This document shows, piece by piece, positions 29,908-39,415 of a stretch of 64,000 nt of DNA. The notes under the pieces were generated by a model, which was not told the DNA's origin, did not search any database, and worked only from the letters and a program-made list of their open reading frames with translations. How positions within the stretch are numbered: the first letter of the stretch is position 1; each line of letters begins with the position of its first letter. Source of the DNA: Streptomyces litmocidini (lineage in GTDB: Bacteria; Actinomycetota; Actinomycetes; Streptomycetales; Streptomycetaceae); NCBI RefSeq assembly GCF_014649755.1, contig NZ_BMTQ01000005.1, forward strand, positions 248,001 to 312,000, read 5' to 3'. The translations under genes and the position numbers were made by a program.

Positions 29908-30195
29908 TCAGGCGGAGGTGGCGTACGTGAGGAAGCGCGCGGGGCGCGGGCGCCATCGCATGCCGTTGACCTGACCCGGCTCGGAGCCGATCACGTAGCG
30001 GACCCGGCGGCCGTGGACACGGCGGGCGGGTGCCCGGCAGCCGCGCGGCCGACAGCCGCGGGCCAGCGGGGCGTGCTTGGAGACGGGGGCGGCAGCGGTA
30101 CGGAGCCGGCTGCGGCGCCCCGGGGCGCCCGCGGGCACGACCGGGCCGCCCGGGGCGGGGCCCTGGGCGGTCGACGTGGCGCGGACGACGGTCAT
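29908..30195 (-). CDS. trpM: Tryptophan biosynthesis modulator TrpM (likely)
   Basis: 95-aa small basic protein located between trpC and trpB, the position of the trpM/trpX gene in Streptomyces coelicolor. The conserved-looking part is the C-terminal two thirds (LARGCRPRGCRAPARRVHGR then VRYVIGSEPGQVNGMRWRPR), rich in Arg with two Cys. The first ~35 residues are variable Ala/Pro/Gly sequence. From memory, TrpM is a ~60-aa modulator of Trp levels and differentiation. Its ATG is 7 bp after the trpC stop. A later start could be the true one. Confidence 0.7.
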   Translation of the reverse strand: MTVVRATSTAQGPAPGGPVVPAGAPGRRSRLRTAAAPVSKHAPLARGCRPRGCRAPARRVHGRRVRYVIGSEPGQVNGMRWRPRPARFLTYATSA

Positions 30196-30202
30196 GGTGC
30201 GG

Positions 30203-31012
30203 TCAGCTCCGCCCGTGGCGGAGCGCCGGGTGGGCGCCGGCGGCGACGAGGTCGGCGACGGCGGCCTTCGGGTCGCGGCCGGTGACGAGGGACTCGCCGA
30301 CCAGGACCGCGTCGGCGCCGGCGTTGGCGTAGGCGATGAGGTCGTGCGGGCCCCGGACGCCGGACTCGGCGACCTTGACGATGTGCGCGGGGATCTCCGG
30401 GGCGACGCGCTCGAAGGTGGAGCGGTCGACCTTGAGGGACTTGAGGTCGCGCGCGTTGACGCCGATGATGCGAGCGCCCGCGTCGACGGCGCGCTCGACC
30501 TCCTCCTCGTCGTGGACCTCGACCAGCGGGGTCAGCCCGATGGACTCGGCACGCTCGATGAGGGAGACCAGCGCCTCCTGCTCCAGGGCGGCGACGATGA
30601 GGAGCGCGAGATCCGCTCCGTACGCCCGCGCCTCCCAGAGCTGGTACGCGGTGACGATGAAGTCCTTGCGCAGCACGGGGATGTCGACCCGGGCGCGGAC
30701 GGCCTCCAGGTCGGCGAGCGAGCCGCCGAAGCGGCGCTGCTCGGTGAGGACGGAGATGACGGCGGCGCCGCCCGCCTCGTAGTCCGCGGCGAGACCGGCG
30801 GGGTCGGCGATCGCGGCGAGCGCCCCCTTGGACGGGCTGGAGCGCTTGACCTCGCAGATCACCTTGACGCCGTCCCCGCGCAGTGCGGCGACGCCGTCCT
30901 TGGCCTGCGGCGCCTTTGCGGCGCGCTCCTTGAGCTCGTCGAGGGTGACCCGCGCCTGTCGCTCTGCGAGGTCGGCGCGCACGCCTTCGATGATCTCGTC
31001 GAGCACACTCAC
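30203..31012 (-). CDS. trpC: Indole-3-glycerol-phosphate synthase
   Basis: 269-aa TIM barrel that decarboxylates and cyclises CdRP to indole-3-glycerol phosphate. Motifs: [13 protein letters not shown] with the catalytic Lys, [22 protein letters not shown] and the phosphate-binding [11 protein letters not shown] with [15 protein letters not shown] 31012 gives the standard VLDEIIEGV start. A monofunctional TrpC: the TrpF step is supplied by PriA at 38690. Confidence 0.97.
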   Translation of the reverse strand: MSVLDEIIEGVRADLAERQARVTLDELKERAAKAPQAKDGVAALRGDGVKVICEVKRSSPSKGALAAIADPAGLAADYEAGGAAVISVLTEQRRFGGSLADLEAVRARVDIPVLRKDFIVTAYQLWEARAYGADLALLIVAALEQEALVSLIERAESIGLTPLVEVHDEEEVERAVDAGARIIGVNARDLKSLKVDRSTFERVAPEIPAHIVKVAESGVRGPHDLIAYANAGADAVLVGESLVTGRDPKAAVADLVAAGAHPALRHGRS

Positions 31013-31127
31013 GCGAGGGGCCCCCTTCCGGGACGGTGACGGTGATGATGAACCGGGTTCAGCCACTTCGATCCTATCCGCAGGACGGCCCGGGAATCGC
31101 ATCGGCCGGAGTCGCGTCCCATCTGCT

Positions 31128-31148
31128 GGGACTCCCCGGGGGAGTCCC
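31128..31148. terminator. Palindromic hairpin upstream of trpC
   Basis: GGGACTCCCC and GGGGAGTCCC are separated by one base; the usable stem is about 8 bp. It follows the DUF2752 stop and precedes trpC. Confidence 0.55.
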
Positions 31149-31156
31149 GCGGGCCC

Positions 31157-31876
31157 TCAGGGGGCCAGGGCGGAGCCGAAGGGAAGGTTCCGGACCAGGG
31201 TGAAGAGGGCGAGGACGGCCCCGGTCCCCCACCACCAGACCGGGGAGACCGCGAGGCGCATGGGCACTCCGCGGACGGCGCGAACCAGCCATACGGCCAT
31301 GACGACGGCGAAGATCCCGTATCCGACGACGGCGAGGGCGTTGGAGCCGAGGGCGGCCGGCAGGTCGCCGTGGGCGAAGGCGTGGGCGCTGCGGAGACCG
31401 CCGCAGCCGGGGCAGTAGAGGCCGGTGAAGCGGAGGAGCGGGCAGACGGGGTAGTGCCCGGGTTCGTTGGGGTCCACGGCCCCGACGTAGGCGAACGCGG
31501 CGACGACCCCGGCGAGGGTGGCGACGGGCGGCAGCAGCCGTTTCGGGAGCGACGGGGGCGGGGCGGGTGCGTATCCGCCCCCGGGCCCCTCCGTCGGGAC
31601 GCCGGAACCCGGCGGTACGAGCCCGCCCGGCACGGCGGCGGAGCCCGGCGGTACGGGCGCCCCCAGGGCCGGAACCGCGGTCGGAACCGCGACCGGGGCG
31701 GCGAAGCCCGTCGGGGCGGCGGCCGGCCGGGGCGGCGCGGCTCCCGGCGGTACGGGCGGCGCGACGGCCCCCCGGGGCGTCACGTCCCGCTCCGGGGGTG
31801 TCGGGGGATTCGGGCGGGCGGGTTCGCCCGGGCGGGTGGGAGAGGTCTCGGCTTCGGTCGTCGGCTGCGCGTCCAC
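31157..31876 (-). CDS. DUF2752 membrane protein with proline-rich N-terminus
   Basis: 239 aa. About 100 N-terminal residues are Pro/Ala/Gly-rich and disordered (PPVPPGAAPPRPAAAPTG). The C-terminal DUF2752 domain has three or four hydrophobic segments and the hallmark CPLLRFTGLYCPGCGGLRSA, a Cys-x2-C motif after a third Cys, then HAFAHGDL. The function of DUF2752 is unknown; it is often near trp genes in actinobacteria. GTG 31876 is the only good start before the preceding terminator. Confidence 0.85.
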   Translation of the reverse strand: MDAQPTTEAETSPTRPGEPARPNPPTPPERDVTPRGAVAPPVPPGAAPPRPAAAPTGFAAPVAVPTAVPALGAPVPPGSAAVPGGLVPPGSGVPTEGPGGGYAPAPPPSLPKRLLPPVATLAGVVAAFAYVGAVDPNEPGHYPVCPLLRFTGLYCPGCGGLRSAHAFAHGDLPAALGSNALAVVGYGIFAVVMAVWLVRAVRGVPMRLAVSPVWWWGTGAVLALFTLVRNLPFGSALAP

Positions 31877-31900
31877 GCGGTGATTCTCGCCGCTGACGCG

Positions 31901-31937
31901 CGAGGGCGCAGCCCGGCACGGCCGGGCTGCGCCCTCG
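31901..31937 (-). terminator. Strong terminator after the HGxxPAAW gene
   Basis: 17-bp perfect stem: CGAGGGCGCAGCCCGGC pairs with its complement at 31921-31937 around a 3-base loop (ACG). Confidence 0.85.
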
Positions 31938-31953
31938 GATGCGGCGTGTCGCG

Positions 31954-32208
31954 TCAGGCGCGGGCCCGGGCGGTCGTGGTGGCGGCCTCGCGGGCGGCGG
32001 CGACTTCGGCGGACTCCTTCGGCATGCCGAGGCCCGCCGCCTTCATTCCGCCGCCGACGATGCCGCCGAGGACGATGACGCCCATGCCGGCCCAGAAACC
32101 GGGCACGTTGGCGGCCACCATGAAGACGCCGGCGATGCAGAAGCCGATGAAGGAGATGATGACACCGGTCCAGGCGGCCGGGGTGTGTCCGTGGGCGCTG
32201 CCCGCCAT
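31954..32208 (-). CDS. HGxxPAAW family small membrane protein
   Basis: 84 aa. It carries the name-giving motif S-A-HGHTPAAW at residues 4-13, then two transmembrane helices (about 14-32 and 37-58, glycine-rich), and a basic Ala/Arg tail. A conserved actinobacterial protein found in the trp neighbourhood; function unknown. ATG 32208 has a weak GAGGAG-type site. A strong terminator follows. Confidence 0.88.
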   Translation of the reverse strand: MAGSAHGHTPAAWTGVIISFIGFCIAGVFMVAANVPGFWAGMGVIVLGGIVGGGMKAAGLGMPKESAEVAAAREAATTTARARA

Positions 32209-32345
32209 GAGTTGCTCCTCGTTGCAGTTGCTCGATGGTGAGGTCTCGCGTGCGCGGACACTCGGCGCTCATTGTCCCGCACGCGGGCGCGCGGGGATGA
32301 ATCGGGGGTGCCGGGACGATCACGCGTCGCGGCCGGCTCCCCCTC

Positions 32346-32996
32346 TCACTCTCCCCGGGTCGGGTCCTCGCCGCGGTCCAGGGCCTTCCACAGGTCCTCG
32401 GGCCGGTCGGGGTCGGTGGTGGGGGCCTTGCGGCCGGAGCGCGGGACGCCGGAGCGCTCGTAGCGTCCGCCCATCGCCGGCCAGTCCTTGCCGAAGCGGA
32501 GGGCGAAGAGGCCGGCGAGCAGGATGAGGAGGGCGCCCGCGGCCGTCACGTACGGCCAGACGGTGTGGGTGAGGCCGGCGACGGCGGCGGCGGTGTCGCC
32601 GCTGATGCGTGCGGCCTCGGCGTCGAGCGCGGTGCTGTCGGAGGCGCCGAGGACCGCGGCGAGCGCGGCGCCCGCGCCGCTGAGCGCGAGGAGCGCGGCG
32701 ACGAGCGTGCGCCCGGTGCGGCGGACGGCGAAGACGGCGAAGAGCGCGGCGAGGCCGACGATCGCGAGGGCGGTGGGCACACCGGTGACGGTGCCGCCGT
32801 CGGCCTCGACGGGGACGCTGCCGCCGCCGACGGACGCGGTGCCCTCCGCCCAGATCTGGCCGGCGGAGAGCAGGACGACGGTGGCACCGAGGGCGCCGAG
32901 GAGGAGGGCCGCGGCCAGGCTGCGGCGGCCGCCGGTGGGGACGGCCGCGCGGGCGGCCCGGGGCTGGGGTACGGGTACGGCACTCACGTACCCCAC
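32346..32996 (-). CDS. Trp-biosynthesis-associated membrane protein (TIGR02234 type)
   Basis: 216 aa with four predicted helices (about 25-47, 70-88, 98-118, 148-168) and a hydrophilic C-terminus ending in DLWKALDRGEDPT, typical of the actinobacterial Trp-operon membrane protein family. It starts 14 bp after trpE, so it is in the same transcript. The first GTG (32996) or the GTG four codons later may be the true start. The role in Trp metabolism is suggested only by conserved linkage. Confidence 0.88.
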   Translation of the reverse strand: MGYVSAVPVPQPRAARAAVPTGGRRSLAAALLLGALGATVVLLSAGQIWAEGTASVGGGSVPVEADGGTVTGVPTALAIVGLAALFAVFAVRRTGRTLVAALLALSGAGAALAAVLGASDSTALDAEAARISGDTAAAVAGLTHTVWPYVTAAGALLILLAGLFALRFGKDWPAMGGRYERSGVPRSGRKAPTTDPDRPEDLWKALDRGEDPTRGE

Positions 32997-33010
32997 TATC
33001 CCTTACGTGC

Positions 33011-34501
33011 TCACTTGTCGTTCATCCGGTTGGCGGTGTGGACGGCGCGGAGGACGGCCGCGGCCTTGTTGCGGCACTCGTTGTCCTCGGCGACCGGGTC
33101 GGAGTCGGCGACGACACCCGCTCCGGCCTGCACGTACGCCGTTCCGTCGCGGAGCAGGGCGGTGCGGATGGCGATGGCGGTGTCGGCGTCCCCGGCGAAA
33201 TCGAGATAACCGACACATCCGCCGTAGAGGCCGCGCCGGGAGGGTTCGAGCTCCTCGATGATCTGCATGGCGCGGGGCTTGGGCGCGCCGGAGAGGGTGC
33301 CGGCGGGGAAGCAGGCGGTGAGGACGTCGAAGGCGGTCCGGCCCTCGGCGACCTCTCCGGTGACGGTGGAGACGATGTGCATGACGTGCGAGTAGCGCTC
33401 GATCGACATGAAGTCGACGACTTCCACGGAGCCGGGCGTGCAGACCCGGCCGAGGTCGTTGCGGCCGAGATCGACGAGCATGAGGTGCTCGGCGCGTTCC
33501 TTGGGGTCGGCGAGCAGTTCCTCGGCGAGGTCGTGGTCCTCCTGCGGGGTGGCGCCGCGGTGCCGGGTGCCGGCGATGGGGTGGAGCATGGCCCGCCCGT
33601 CCTCGACCTTGACGAGGGCCTCGGGCGAGGAGCCGACGACGTCGAAGCCGTTCTCGAAGCGGAAGAGGTACATGTACGGGGAGGGGTTGGTGGCCCGCAG
33701 GACCCGGTACACGTCGAGCGCGGAGGCGGCGCAGGGGGTCTCGAAGCGCTGCGAGGGCACGACCTGGAAGGCTTCGCCGGCCCGGATGCGCTCCTTGATG
33801 TCCTCGACGGCGTCCTGGTAGGCGGGGCCGCCCCAGAGGGCCGAGAACTCGGGCAGGGCGGAGTCCGGCAGGGCGGCGGGGGCGGTGGCGACGGGGCGGG
33901 CCAGGTCGGCCTGCATGGCGTCGAGGCGGGCGACGGCGTGCGCGTACGCCTCGTCGACGCCGGTCTCCAGGTCGTTGTGGTTGATCGCGTTGGCGATCAG
34001 CAGGACCGAGCCGTCCCAGTGGTCGAGGACCGCGAGGTCGCTGGTGAGCAGCATGGTCAGCTCGGGGAGCTTCAGGTCGTCGCGGCCGTGCTCGCCGATC
34101 TTCTCCAGGCGGCGGACGATGTCGTACCCGAGGTAGCCGACCATGCCGCCGGTGAACGGGGGCATGCCGCTCGCCAGGTCCCGGGGGGTGTGGAGGGTCT
34201 CCACGGTGGCGCGCAGGGCGGCGAGCGGGTCGCCGTCGACGGGGACGCCGACGGGCGGGGTGCCCAGCCAGTGGGCCTGTCCGTCCTTCACCGTCAGGGT
34301 GGCGTCGCTGCGGACTCCGACGAAGGAGTAGCGGGACCAACTGCGGCCGTTCTCCGCGGATTCGAGGAGGAAGGTGCCGGGGCGTTCGGCGGCGAGCTTG
34401 CGGTAGAGCCCGACCGGGGTGTCGCCGTCCACGAGGAGCCTGCGGCTGACGGGGATGACGCGGCGATCGGCCGCCAGCTTGCGGAAGGTCTCGAGATCCA
34501 T
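33011..34501 (-). CDS. trpE: Anthranilate synthase component I
   Basis: 496 aa. It makes anthranilate from chorismate using ammonia from a glutaminase partner. The Trp feedback site L45-L46-E47-S48 is intact, so the enzyme is probably feedback inhibited. Chorismate-binding motifs: [28 protein letters not shown] and the C-terminal [10 protein letters not shown]. No TrpG domain is fused and trpG is absent from the window. It begins 11 bp after hisI and no attenuator-like leader precedes it. Confidence 0.97.
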   Translation of the reverse strand: MDLETFRKLAADRRVIPVSRRLLVDGDTPVGLYRKLAAERPGTFLLESAENGRSWSRYSFVGVRSDATLTVKDGQAHWLGTPPVGVPVDGDPLAALRATVETLHTPRDLASGMPPFTGGMVGYLGYDIVRRLEKIGEHGRDDLKLPELTMLLTSDLAVLDHWDGSVLLIANAINHNDLETGVDEAYAHAVARLDAMQADLARPVATAPAALPDSALPEFSALWGGPAYQDAVEDIKERIRAGEAFQVVPSQRFETPCAASALDVYRVLRATNPSPYMYLFRFENGFDVVGSSPEALVKVEDGRAMLHPIAGTRHRGATPQEDHDLAEELLADPKERAEHLMLVDLGRNDLGRVCTPGSVEVVDFMSIERYSHVMHIVSTVTGEVAEGRTAFDVLTACFPAGTLSGAPKPRAMQIIEELEPSRRGLYGGCVGYLDFAGDADTAIAIRTALLRDGTAYVQAGAGVVADSDPVAEDNECRNKAAAVLRAVHTANRMNDK

Positions 34502-34512
34502 GGCACCGGACC

Positions 34513-34881
34513 TTACTGGGAGACGGGGAGCACGTCGGCGTCGAAGCAGGTGCGGGCGCCGGTGTGGCAGGCGGCGCCGACCTGGTCGACCTTGACGAGG
34601 AGGGTGTCGGCGTCGCAGTCGAGGGCGACGGACCTGACGTGCTGGACGTGTCCGGAGGTGTCGCCCTTGACCCAGTACTCGCCCCGGCTGCGGGACCAGT
34701 AGGTGCAGCGGCCCGTGGTGAGGGTGCGGTGGAGGGCCTCGTCATCCATCCAGCCCAGCATCAGCACCTCGCCCGTGTCGTACTGCTGGGCGATGGCGGG
34801 GACCAGGCCGTCGGGGCTGCGCTTGAGGCGGGCGGCGATGGCCGGATCGAGGTCACTGGGGGTCCGGGGCGTGCTGCTCAT
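34513..34881 (-). CDS. hisI: Phosphoribosyl-AMP cyclohydrolase
   Basis: 122 aa, HisI only (no fused HisE). It opens the adenine ring of PR-AMP. Metal-binding Asp and Cys residues are visible: [13 protein letters not shown], and CHTGARTCF. The core GYMDDEAL-type motif is present as [14 protein letters not shown]. First gene of a minus-strand unit with trpE, an unusual but known actinobacterial pairing. ATG 34881 chosen by the [12 protein letters not shown] start, upstream frame being antisense. Confidence 0.95.
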   Translation of the reverse strand: MSSTPRTPSDLDPAIAARLKRSPDGLVPAIAQQYDTGEVLMLGWMDDEALHRTLTTGRCTYWSRSRGEYWVKGDTSGHVQHVRSVALDCDADTLLVKVDQVGAACHTGARTCFDADVLPVSQ

Positions 34882-34965
34882 GGGGCCATTGTGCCGTGCT
34901 CCGGGGCGGTGTCCGGCGGGGAGTCCACTGGGCGGACCGCGCGCGCCGGTCGTACGCTGACGGAC

Positions 34966-35601
34966 ATGTCGACCCATGCGAAACGTGAACGGCTTCTGCT
35001 CGCCGATCTGTTGGAGGCGGCGGGCCCGGACGCCCCGACGCTCTGCGAGGGCTGGCGGACCCGCGACCTCGCGGCCCATGTGGTGGTGCGGGAGCGGCGT
35101 CCGGACGCGGCGGCGGGGACGCTCGTACCGGTGCTGAAGGAGCGGCTCGACCGGGTGCAGGCGGAGTTCGCCGACAAGCCGTACGAGGAGCTGATCCGCC
35201 TCGTCCGCACGGGCCCGCCGCGGTTCTCGCCGTTCACCATCAAACAGGTGGACGAGGGGGCGAACGTCGTCGAGTTCTACGTGCACGCGGAGGACGTGCG
35301 CCGTGCCCAGCCCGACTGGTCGGCCCGTGAGCCGGACCCGGTCTTCGCGGACGCCCTCTGGTCCCGTCTGGAGCGGATGGCCCGGATCCTGGGCCGCAAG
35401 GCCCCGGTGGGCCTGGTGCTGCGCCGTCCGAACGGGCAGACGGCGGTGGCGCACCGCGGCACCCCGGTGGTGACGGCCTCCGGGGAGCCGGGCGAGCTGA
35501 TCATGTACCTGTACGGCCGCCAGGACGCGGCGAAGGTGGCGCTGGAGGGCGAGCCGGAGGCGATCGAGCGGCTGCGGGAGACGAAGCAGCTGGGGATCTA
35601 G
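34966..35601 (+). CDS. TIGR03085 family metal-binding protein (DinB/maleylpyruvate-isomerase fold)
   Basis: 211 aa. The N-terminus ([20 protein letters not shown] then [20 protein letters not shown]) and the His-containing central helix ([19 protein letters not shown]) fit the DinB-like four-helix metal-binding domain, with three His typical of mycothiol-dependent enzymes. A mycothiol-linked function is plausible but unproven. Divergent from hisI. Its TAG stop overlaps the stop of the convergent MFS gene on the bases CTAG. Confidence 0.9.
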   Translation: MSTHAKRERLLLADLLEAAGPDAPTLCEGWRTRDLAAHVVVRERRPDAAAGTLVPVLKERLDRVQAEFADKPYEELIRLVRTGPPRFSPFTIKQVDEGANVVEFYVHAEDVRRAQPDWSAREPDPVFADALWSRLERMARILGRKAPVGLVLRRPNGQTAVAHRGTPVVTASGEPGELIMYLYGRQDAAKVALEGEPEAIERLRETKQLGI

Positions 35602-36833
35602 TACGGGGGCAGTTCGGCGCGGCGGAGGGCCGGGGTGGCGAGGGCGTGGACGCCGGCCAGGGCGCAGACCGACGCGCTCACGGCGAAGACCGGGCCGGCG
35701 CCCCACAGGCCGATCGCCGCGCCGGTGACGGGGAAGGACAGCGGGGCCACGCCCAGGCTGGCGAGGCTGGAGACGGCGGTCACCCGGCCGAGGTAGGCGG
35801 GGTCGCACTCGGTCTGGACGAGGGCGTTGCACAGTGCCCCGGAGAGTCCGGCGAGCAGGCCGACGGCCAGGGCGACGGCGGCGGCCACGGGCAGGTGCGG
35901 GGTGAAGGCGAGGGCGCCGATCGCGACGGCGCCGGCCGTCAGGGTCCAGCCGCTGACGGCTCCGGCGCGCGGGACGCGCCCGCGCACGGCCAGGAGCAGG
36001 GAGGCGGCGCCCGCGCCCGCGCCGAAGCCGGCGAGGATCCAGCCGATGCCGGAGGCGCCCCAGCCGCGCTGCTCGGACAGGACGGCGAGGCCGACGTTGA
36101 GGGGGCCGACGAAGCCGAGGTCGCCGAGGAGCACGACGATCATCAGCGGGCCGAGGACGCGGTGCCCGCGCAGGTAGCGCAGTCCGTCGGCGAGGTCGCG
36201 CAGGGCCGTGCCGTCGCGGGCCTCGTCGGGGGTGGGGAGCGGGCGGAGCCGGAGCGCGCCCAGCAGGGGCAGCGAGAGGGCGAAGAGCGCTCCGGCGACG
36301 CCGAAGGCGGTGGCGGGGCCGCCGACGGCGACCGCGAGGCCGCCGAGCGGGGCGCCGAGGACGGCGCCCGCGCGGTGGCCGATGCCGCGCATGCCCTGGA
36401 CGCGGGCGAGCTGGTCGCGGTCGGCGATCCGGGGCGGCAGGGCACCCACGGCGGGCAGGAAGAGGGCGTCGACCGCGCCGAAGACGAGGGCGACGGCGGC
36501 GAGCGCCCACAGGCCGGGCGAGGCGAGGAACAGGGTCGCGGCGAGGCCCAGGACGACCAGGGCGCGGACGGTGTCGGAGGCGATGACGACCCGGCGGGGG
36601 CCGAGGCGGTCCGCGACGACTCCCCCGCCGAGCATGAGCAGCGCGCGGGGCACGGCGGAGACGGCCATGACGAGCCCGGCCTGGGCGGGGGTGCCGTCGC
36701 TGACGGCGGCCCAGGAGAGGGCGAGGTAGTAGACGCTGTCGCCGAGCGTGGAGGCGGTGTAGGCGCCGAGCCAGCGCAGGACCTGGGGGTCGCGGTGGGC
36801 GGGGCGCGCGGGGGCTTCGGCGGTCGCGGTCAC
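35598..36833 (-). CDS. MFS transporter
   Basis: 411-aa major-facilitator protein with 12 predicted helices. MFS features include the loop [14 protein letters not shown] between helices 2 and 3. It has an overall layout like macrolide/drug exporters of the DHA3 group. Start GTG 36833 lies 4 bp after the regulator stop, so regulator and exporter form one operon under the ArsR-type protein. Substrate unknown. Confidence 0.9.
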   Translation of the reverse strand: MTATAEAPARPAHRDPQVLRWLGAYTASTLGDSVYYLALSWAAVSDGTPAQAGLVMAVSAVPRALLMLGGGVVADRLGPRRVVIASDTVRALVVLGLAATLFLASPGLWALAAVALVFGAVDALFLPAVGALPPRIADRDQLARVQGMRGIGHRAGAVLGAPLGGLAVAVGGPATAFGVAGALFALSLPLLGALRLRPLPTPDEARDGTALRDLADGLRYLRGHRVLGPLMIVVLLGDLGFVGPLNVGLAVLSEQRGWGASGIGWILAGFGAGAGAASLLLAVRGRVPRAGAVSGWTLTAGAVAIGALAFTPHLPVAAAVALAVGLLAGLSGALCNALVQTECDPAYLGRVTAVSSLASLGVAPLSFPVTGAAIGLWGAGPVFAVSASVCALAGVHALATPALRRAELPPY

Positions 36834-36837
36834 GGGA

Positions 36838-37425
36838 TCAGCCCCGGTACGGGAAGCCGAAGAGGTGGACGGCGACGTTCTCGCGGCCCTCGGTGTCGCC
36901 GGCGGCCTCGGCGGCGCGGGCCCGCTCGTCGTACGTCCGGACGAGCGCGTCGAGTTCCTTCCCGAGCGAGGCGAGTTCGGCCGCGGTGAGCCGGGGCAGC
37001 CACTCCGAGCTGATCGAGGCGCTGCGCCAGGCGTCGGGCCAGGTGTGGCACTCGTCGAGGAAACGACGGTGCATCTCGGTGCGCTGCTGGTCGACCGTAC
37101 GGCCGAAGGCGGCGCTCGCGGCGGCGAGTTCGGGGGCGTCGCGGAGGTCCTCGTCGTGGATGCTGAAGCCGTACGAGCTCGGCTGCCACCAGCGCTCGCG
37201 GCCGTCGGCGGACTGGGCCTCGGCCTCCTCGATGAGGCCGTGCTCGGCGAGCTTGCGCAGGTGGTAGCTGACGAGGGAGACGGCCTCGTCCACCTGGTCG
37301 GCGAGCTGGGAGGCGGTGGCGGTGCGGGCCACGAAGAGGGCGCGGTAGAGGCGCATCCGCAGGGGGTGCGAGACGGCTTTGAGGGTGCCGAGATCGGTGA
37401 TCCGGCGGTTCTCCGACGAGGTCAT
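36838..37425 (-). CDS. ArsR-type winged-helix regulator
   Basis: 195 aa. The wHTH is at about 8-80 (ISHPLRMRLYRALF-like LKAVSHPLRMRLYRAL, then VSLVSYHLRKLAEHGLIEEA). No metal-binding Cys pair is seen, so it is a small-molecule rather than metal sensor. ATG 37425 is preferred over an upstream in-frame start at 37473, because that one falls inside a clear palindrome that looks like its own operator. It controls itself and the MFS exporter, by inference. Confidence 0.88.
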   Translation of the reverse strand: MTSSENRRITDLGTLKAVSHPLRMRLYRALFVARTATASQLADQVDEAVSLVSYHLRKLAEHGLIEEAEAQSADGRERWWQPSSYGFSIHDEDLRDAPELAAASAAFGRTVDQQRTEMHRRFLDECHTWPDAWRSASISSEWLPRLTAAELASLGKELDALVRTYDERARAAEAAGDTEGRENVAVHLFGFPYRG

Positions 37426-37451
37426 GTCCACGACCGTAGATACGAAAGGAA

Positions 37452-37477
37452 ACTTGCGCAACGAAAATTGCACAAGT
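37452..37477. promoter_or_regulatory. Operator palindrome of the ArsR/MFS operon
   Basis: ACTTGCGCAA, spacer CGAAAA, TTGCACAAGT: 10-bp arms with one mismatch in an AT-rich island, 27-52 bp before the regulator start. Typical autoregulatory operator layout. Confidence 0.7.
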
Positions 37478-37500
37478 ATTCCTGCGCATCCGGGAAAGGG

Positions 37501-37524
37501 GAAGGGCCCCCGAAGGGGCCCTTC
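37501..37524 (-). terminator. Terminator of the his operon
   Basis: GAAGGGCCCC pairs with GGGGCCCTTC around a CGAA tetraloop (10 bp), 19 bp after the hisF stop. Confidence 0.85.
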
Positions 37525-37542
37525 AGCAGGCGGAACCTCCGG

Positions 37543-38298
37543 TCAGCGGACCGGGTGCCCCGCCTCCCGCAGCGTCTCCTTGACCTGCGAGATCCGCAGG
37601 TCGCCGAAGTGGAAGACGGAGGCCGCGAGCACCGCGTCCGCGCCCGCCGCCACGGCCGGCGGGAAGTCGGCGAGCTTGCCGGCACCGCCGGAGGCGATCA
37701 CCGGCACCGTCACGTGCTTGCGCACGGCCGCGATCATCTCGGTGTCGTAGCCGTCCTTCGTGCCGTCGGCGTCCATCGAGTTGAGCAGGATCTCGCCCGC
37801 GCCCAGCTCGGCGGCCCGGTGCGCCCACTCGACGGCGTCGATGCCGGTGCCCTTGCGGCCGCCGTGCGTCGTCACCTCGAAGGATCCGGAGGCGGTGCGG
37901 CGCGCGTCCACGGACAGGACGAGCACCTGCCGGCCGAAGCGCTCCGCGATCTCCCGGATCAGCTCGGGGCGCTCGATGGCGGCGGTGTTGACGCCCACCT
38001 TGTCGGCGCCGGCCCGCAGCAGCTTGTCGACGTCCTCGGCCGAGCGGACGCCGCCGCCGACCGTGAGCGGGATGAAGACCTGCTCGGCGGTGCGGCGCAC
38101 CACGTCGTAGGTGGTCTCCCGGTTGCCGGAGGAGGCGGTGATGTCGAGGAAGGTCAGCTCGTCGGCGCCCTCGGCGTCGTACAGCTTGGCCATCTCGACG
38201 GGGTCGCCCGCGTCCCGCAGGTTCTGGAAGTTGACGCCCTTGACGACCCGGCCGTTGTCCACGTCCAGGCAGGGGATCACTCGTACGGCGAGGCTCAT
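37543..38298 (-). CDS. hisF: Imidazole glycerol phosphate synthase subunit HisF
   Basis: 251-aa TIM barrel. It uses ammonia from HisH to make IGP and AICAR from PRFAR. Catalytic Asp12 is in [11 protein letters not shown]; the second is in VLSVDARR. Phosphate loops TVGGGVRS and IASGGAGK are intact. Overlaps ridA by ATGA. Last gene of the operon before the hairpin at 37501. Confidence 0.97.
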   Translation of the reverse strand: MSLAVRVIPCLDVDNGRVVKGVNFQNLRDAGDPVEMAKLYDAEGADELTFLDITASSGNRETTYDVVRRTAEQVFIPLTVGGGVRSAEDVDKLLRAGADKVGVNTAAIERPELIREIAERFGRQVLVLSVDARRTASGSFEVTTHGGRKGTGIDAVEWAHRAAELGAGEILLNSMDADGTKDGYDTEMIAAVRKHVTVPVIASGGAGKLADFPPAVAAGADAVLAASVFHFGDLRISQVKETLREAGHPVR

Positions 38299-38693
38299 GC
38301 CGCATCACCCCGGTAGGCCTCGACCTCGACCTCGACGACCAGGCTCGGGTCGACGAAGCCGGAGACGATGATCATCGACGCGGCCGGGCGGACCTCGTCG
38401 AACAGCTCCTTGTGGGCGCGGCCGACCTCGTCCACGTCCCGGGCGTGCGTGATGTACATCCGGGTGCGGACGACGTGCTCGGCGCCCAGGCCCAGCTGCT
38501 TCAGCGCGTCGAAGGCCACGTGGAAGGAGTTGACCGCCTGCTCGTACGGGCCGCCCCCGGCGATCTGGCCGCCGACCACCGACGTGCAGCCGGAGACGAG
38601 GACCGTGCCGTTCGGGAGCTCGACCGCGCGGGAGTAGCCGAACTGCTCCTCCCAGGGCGCGCCGGTGACGACCTTGCGGACCTCGGAGCTCAC
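38295..38693 (-). CDS. RidA family protein (enamine/imine deaminase)
   Basis: 132 aa. RidA-fold trimer former; the family hydrolyses reactive 2-aminoacrylate-type enamines. Visible: the start [38 protein letters not shown], and the Arg-containing [18 protein letters not shown] with the terminal [10 protein letters not shown]. It lies between priA and hisF with 4-bp overlaps on both sides. The family RidA Arg is present (RTRMYI), suggesting deaminase activity, though several subfamilies are inactive. Use inside the his operon is unclear. Confidence 0.88.
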   Translation of the reverse strand: MSSEVRKVVTGAPWEEQFGYSRAVELPNGTVLVSGCTSVVGGQIAGGGPYEQAVNSFHVAFDALKQLGLGAEHVVRTRMYITHARDVDEVGRAHKELFDEVRPAASMIIVSGFVDPSLVVEVEVEAYRGDAA

Positions 38694-39415
38694 GACGCCA
38701 CCGCCGCGAGCGCCTCTTCGAGGGTGAAGGCCTTGGCGTACAGCGCCTTGCCGACGATCGCGCCCTCGACGCCCAGCGGGACGAGGCCGGACAGGGCCCG
38801 CAGGTCGTCCAGGGAGGACACGCCGCCGGAGGCGACGACGGGCTTGTCGGTGGCCGCGCAGACGTTCTTCAGGAGTTCCAGGTTGGGGCCCTGGAGGGTG
38901 CCGTCCTTGGCGATGTCGGTGACGACGTACCGGGAGCAGCCCTCGGAGTCGAGGCGGGCCAGCGTCTCGTACAGGTCGCCGCCGTCGCGGGTCCAGCCGC
39001 GGCCGCGCAGGGTCGTGCCGCGCACGTCGAGGCCGACGGCGATCCTGTCGCCGTGCTCGGCGATGACCTTGGCGACCCACTCGGGGGTCTCCAGGGCGGC
39101 GGTGCCGAGGTTGACGCGGGTGCAGCCGGTGGCGAGGGCGGCGGCGAGCGTGGCGTCGTCGCGGATGCCGCCGGAGAGCTCGACCTTGATGTCCATGGCC
39201 TCGGTGACCTGACGGACCAGGTCGCGGTTGTCACCGGTGCCGAAGGCGGCGTCCAGGTCGACCAGGTGGAGCCACTCGGCACCTGCGCGCTGCCAGGCCA
39301 GGGCGGCCTCCAGCGGAGAGCCGTAGGAGGTCTCGCTGCCGGACTCGCCGTGGACGAGCCGGACGGCCTGGCCGTCGCGGACGTCGACGGCGGGGAGGAG
39401 TTCGAGAGTGCTCAC
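38690..39415 (-). CDS. priA: Bifunctional phosphoribosyl isomerase PriA (HisA/TrpF)
   Basis: 241-aa TIM barrel. In actinobacteria this enzyme isomerises both ProFAR (His) and PRA (Trp), replacing TrpF. Catalytic Asp11 and Asp130 match those of the characterised S. coelicolor enzyme ([10 protein letters not shown] and AVGLDVRG). Phosphate loops LSGGIRDD and ASGGVSS are intact. The absence of trpF near trpC supports bifunctionality. GTG 39415 overlaps the hisH stop; the gene ends overlapping ridA. Confidence 0.96.
   Translation of the reverse strand: MSTLELLPAVDVRDGQAVRLVHGESGSETSYGSPLEAALAWQRAGAEWLHLVDLDAAFGTGDNRDLVRQVTEAMDIKVELSGGIRDDATLAAALATGCTRVNLGTAALETPEWVAKVIAEHGDRIAVGLDVRGTTLRGRGWTRDGGDLYETLARLDSEGCSRYVVTDIAKDGTLQGPNLELLKNVCAATDKPVVASGGVSSLDDLRALSGLVPLGVEGAIVGKALYAKAFTLEEALAAVAS

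Noticed and set aside
34882..34965. Trp attenuator leader before hisI-trpE
   Set aside because: No small ORF with consecutive Trp codons and no alternative hairpins were seen in this 84-bp region.
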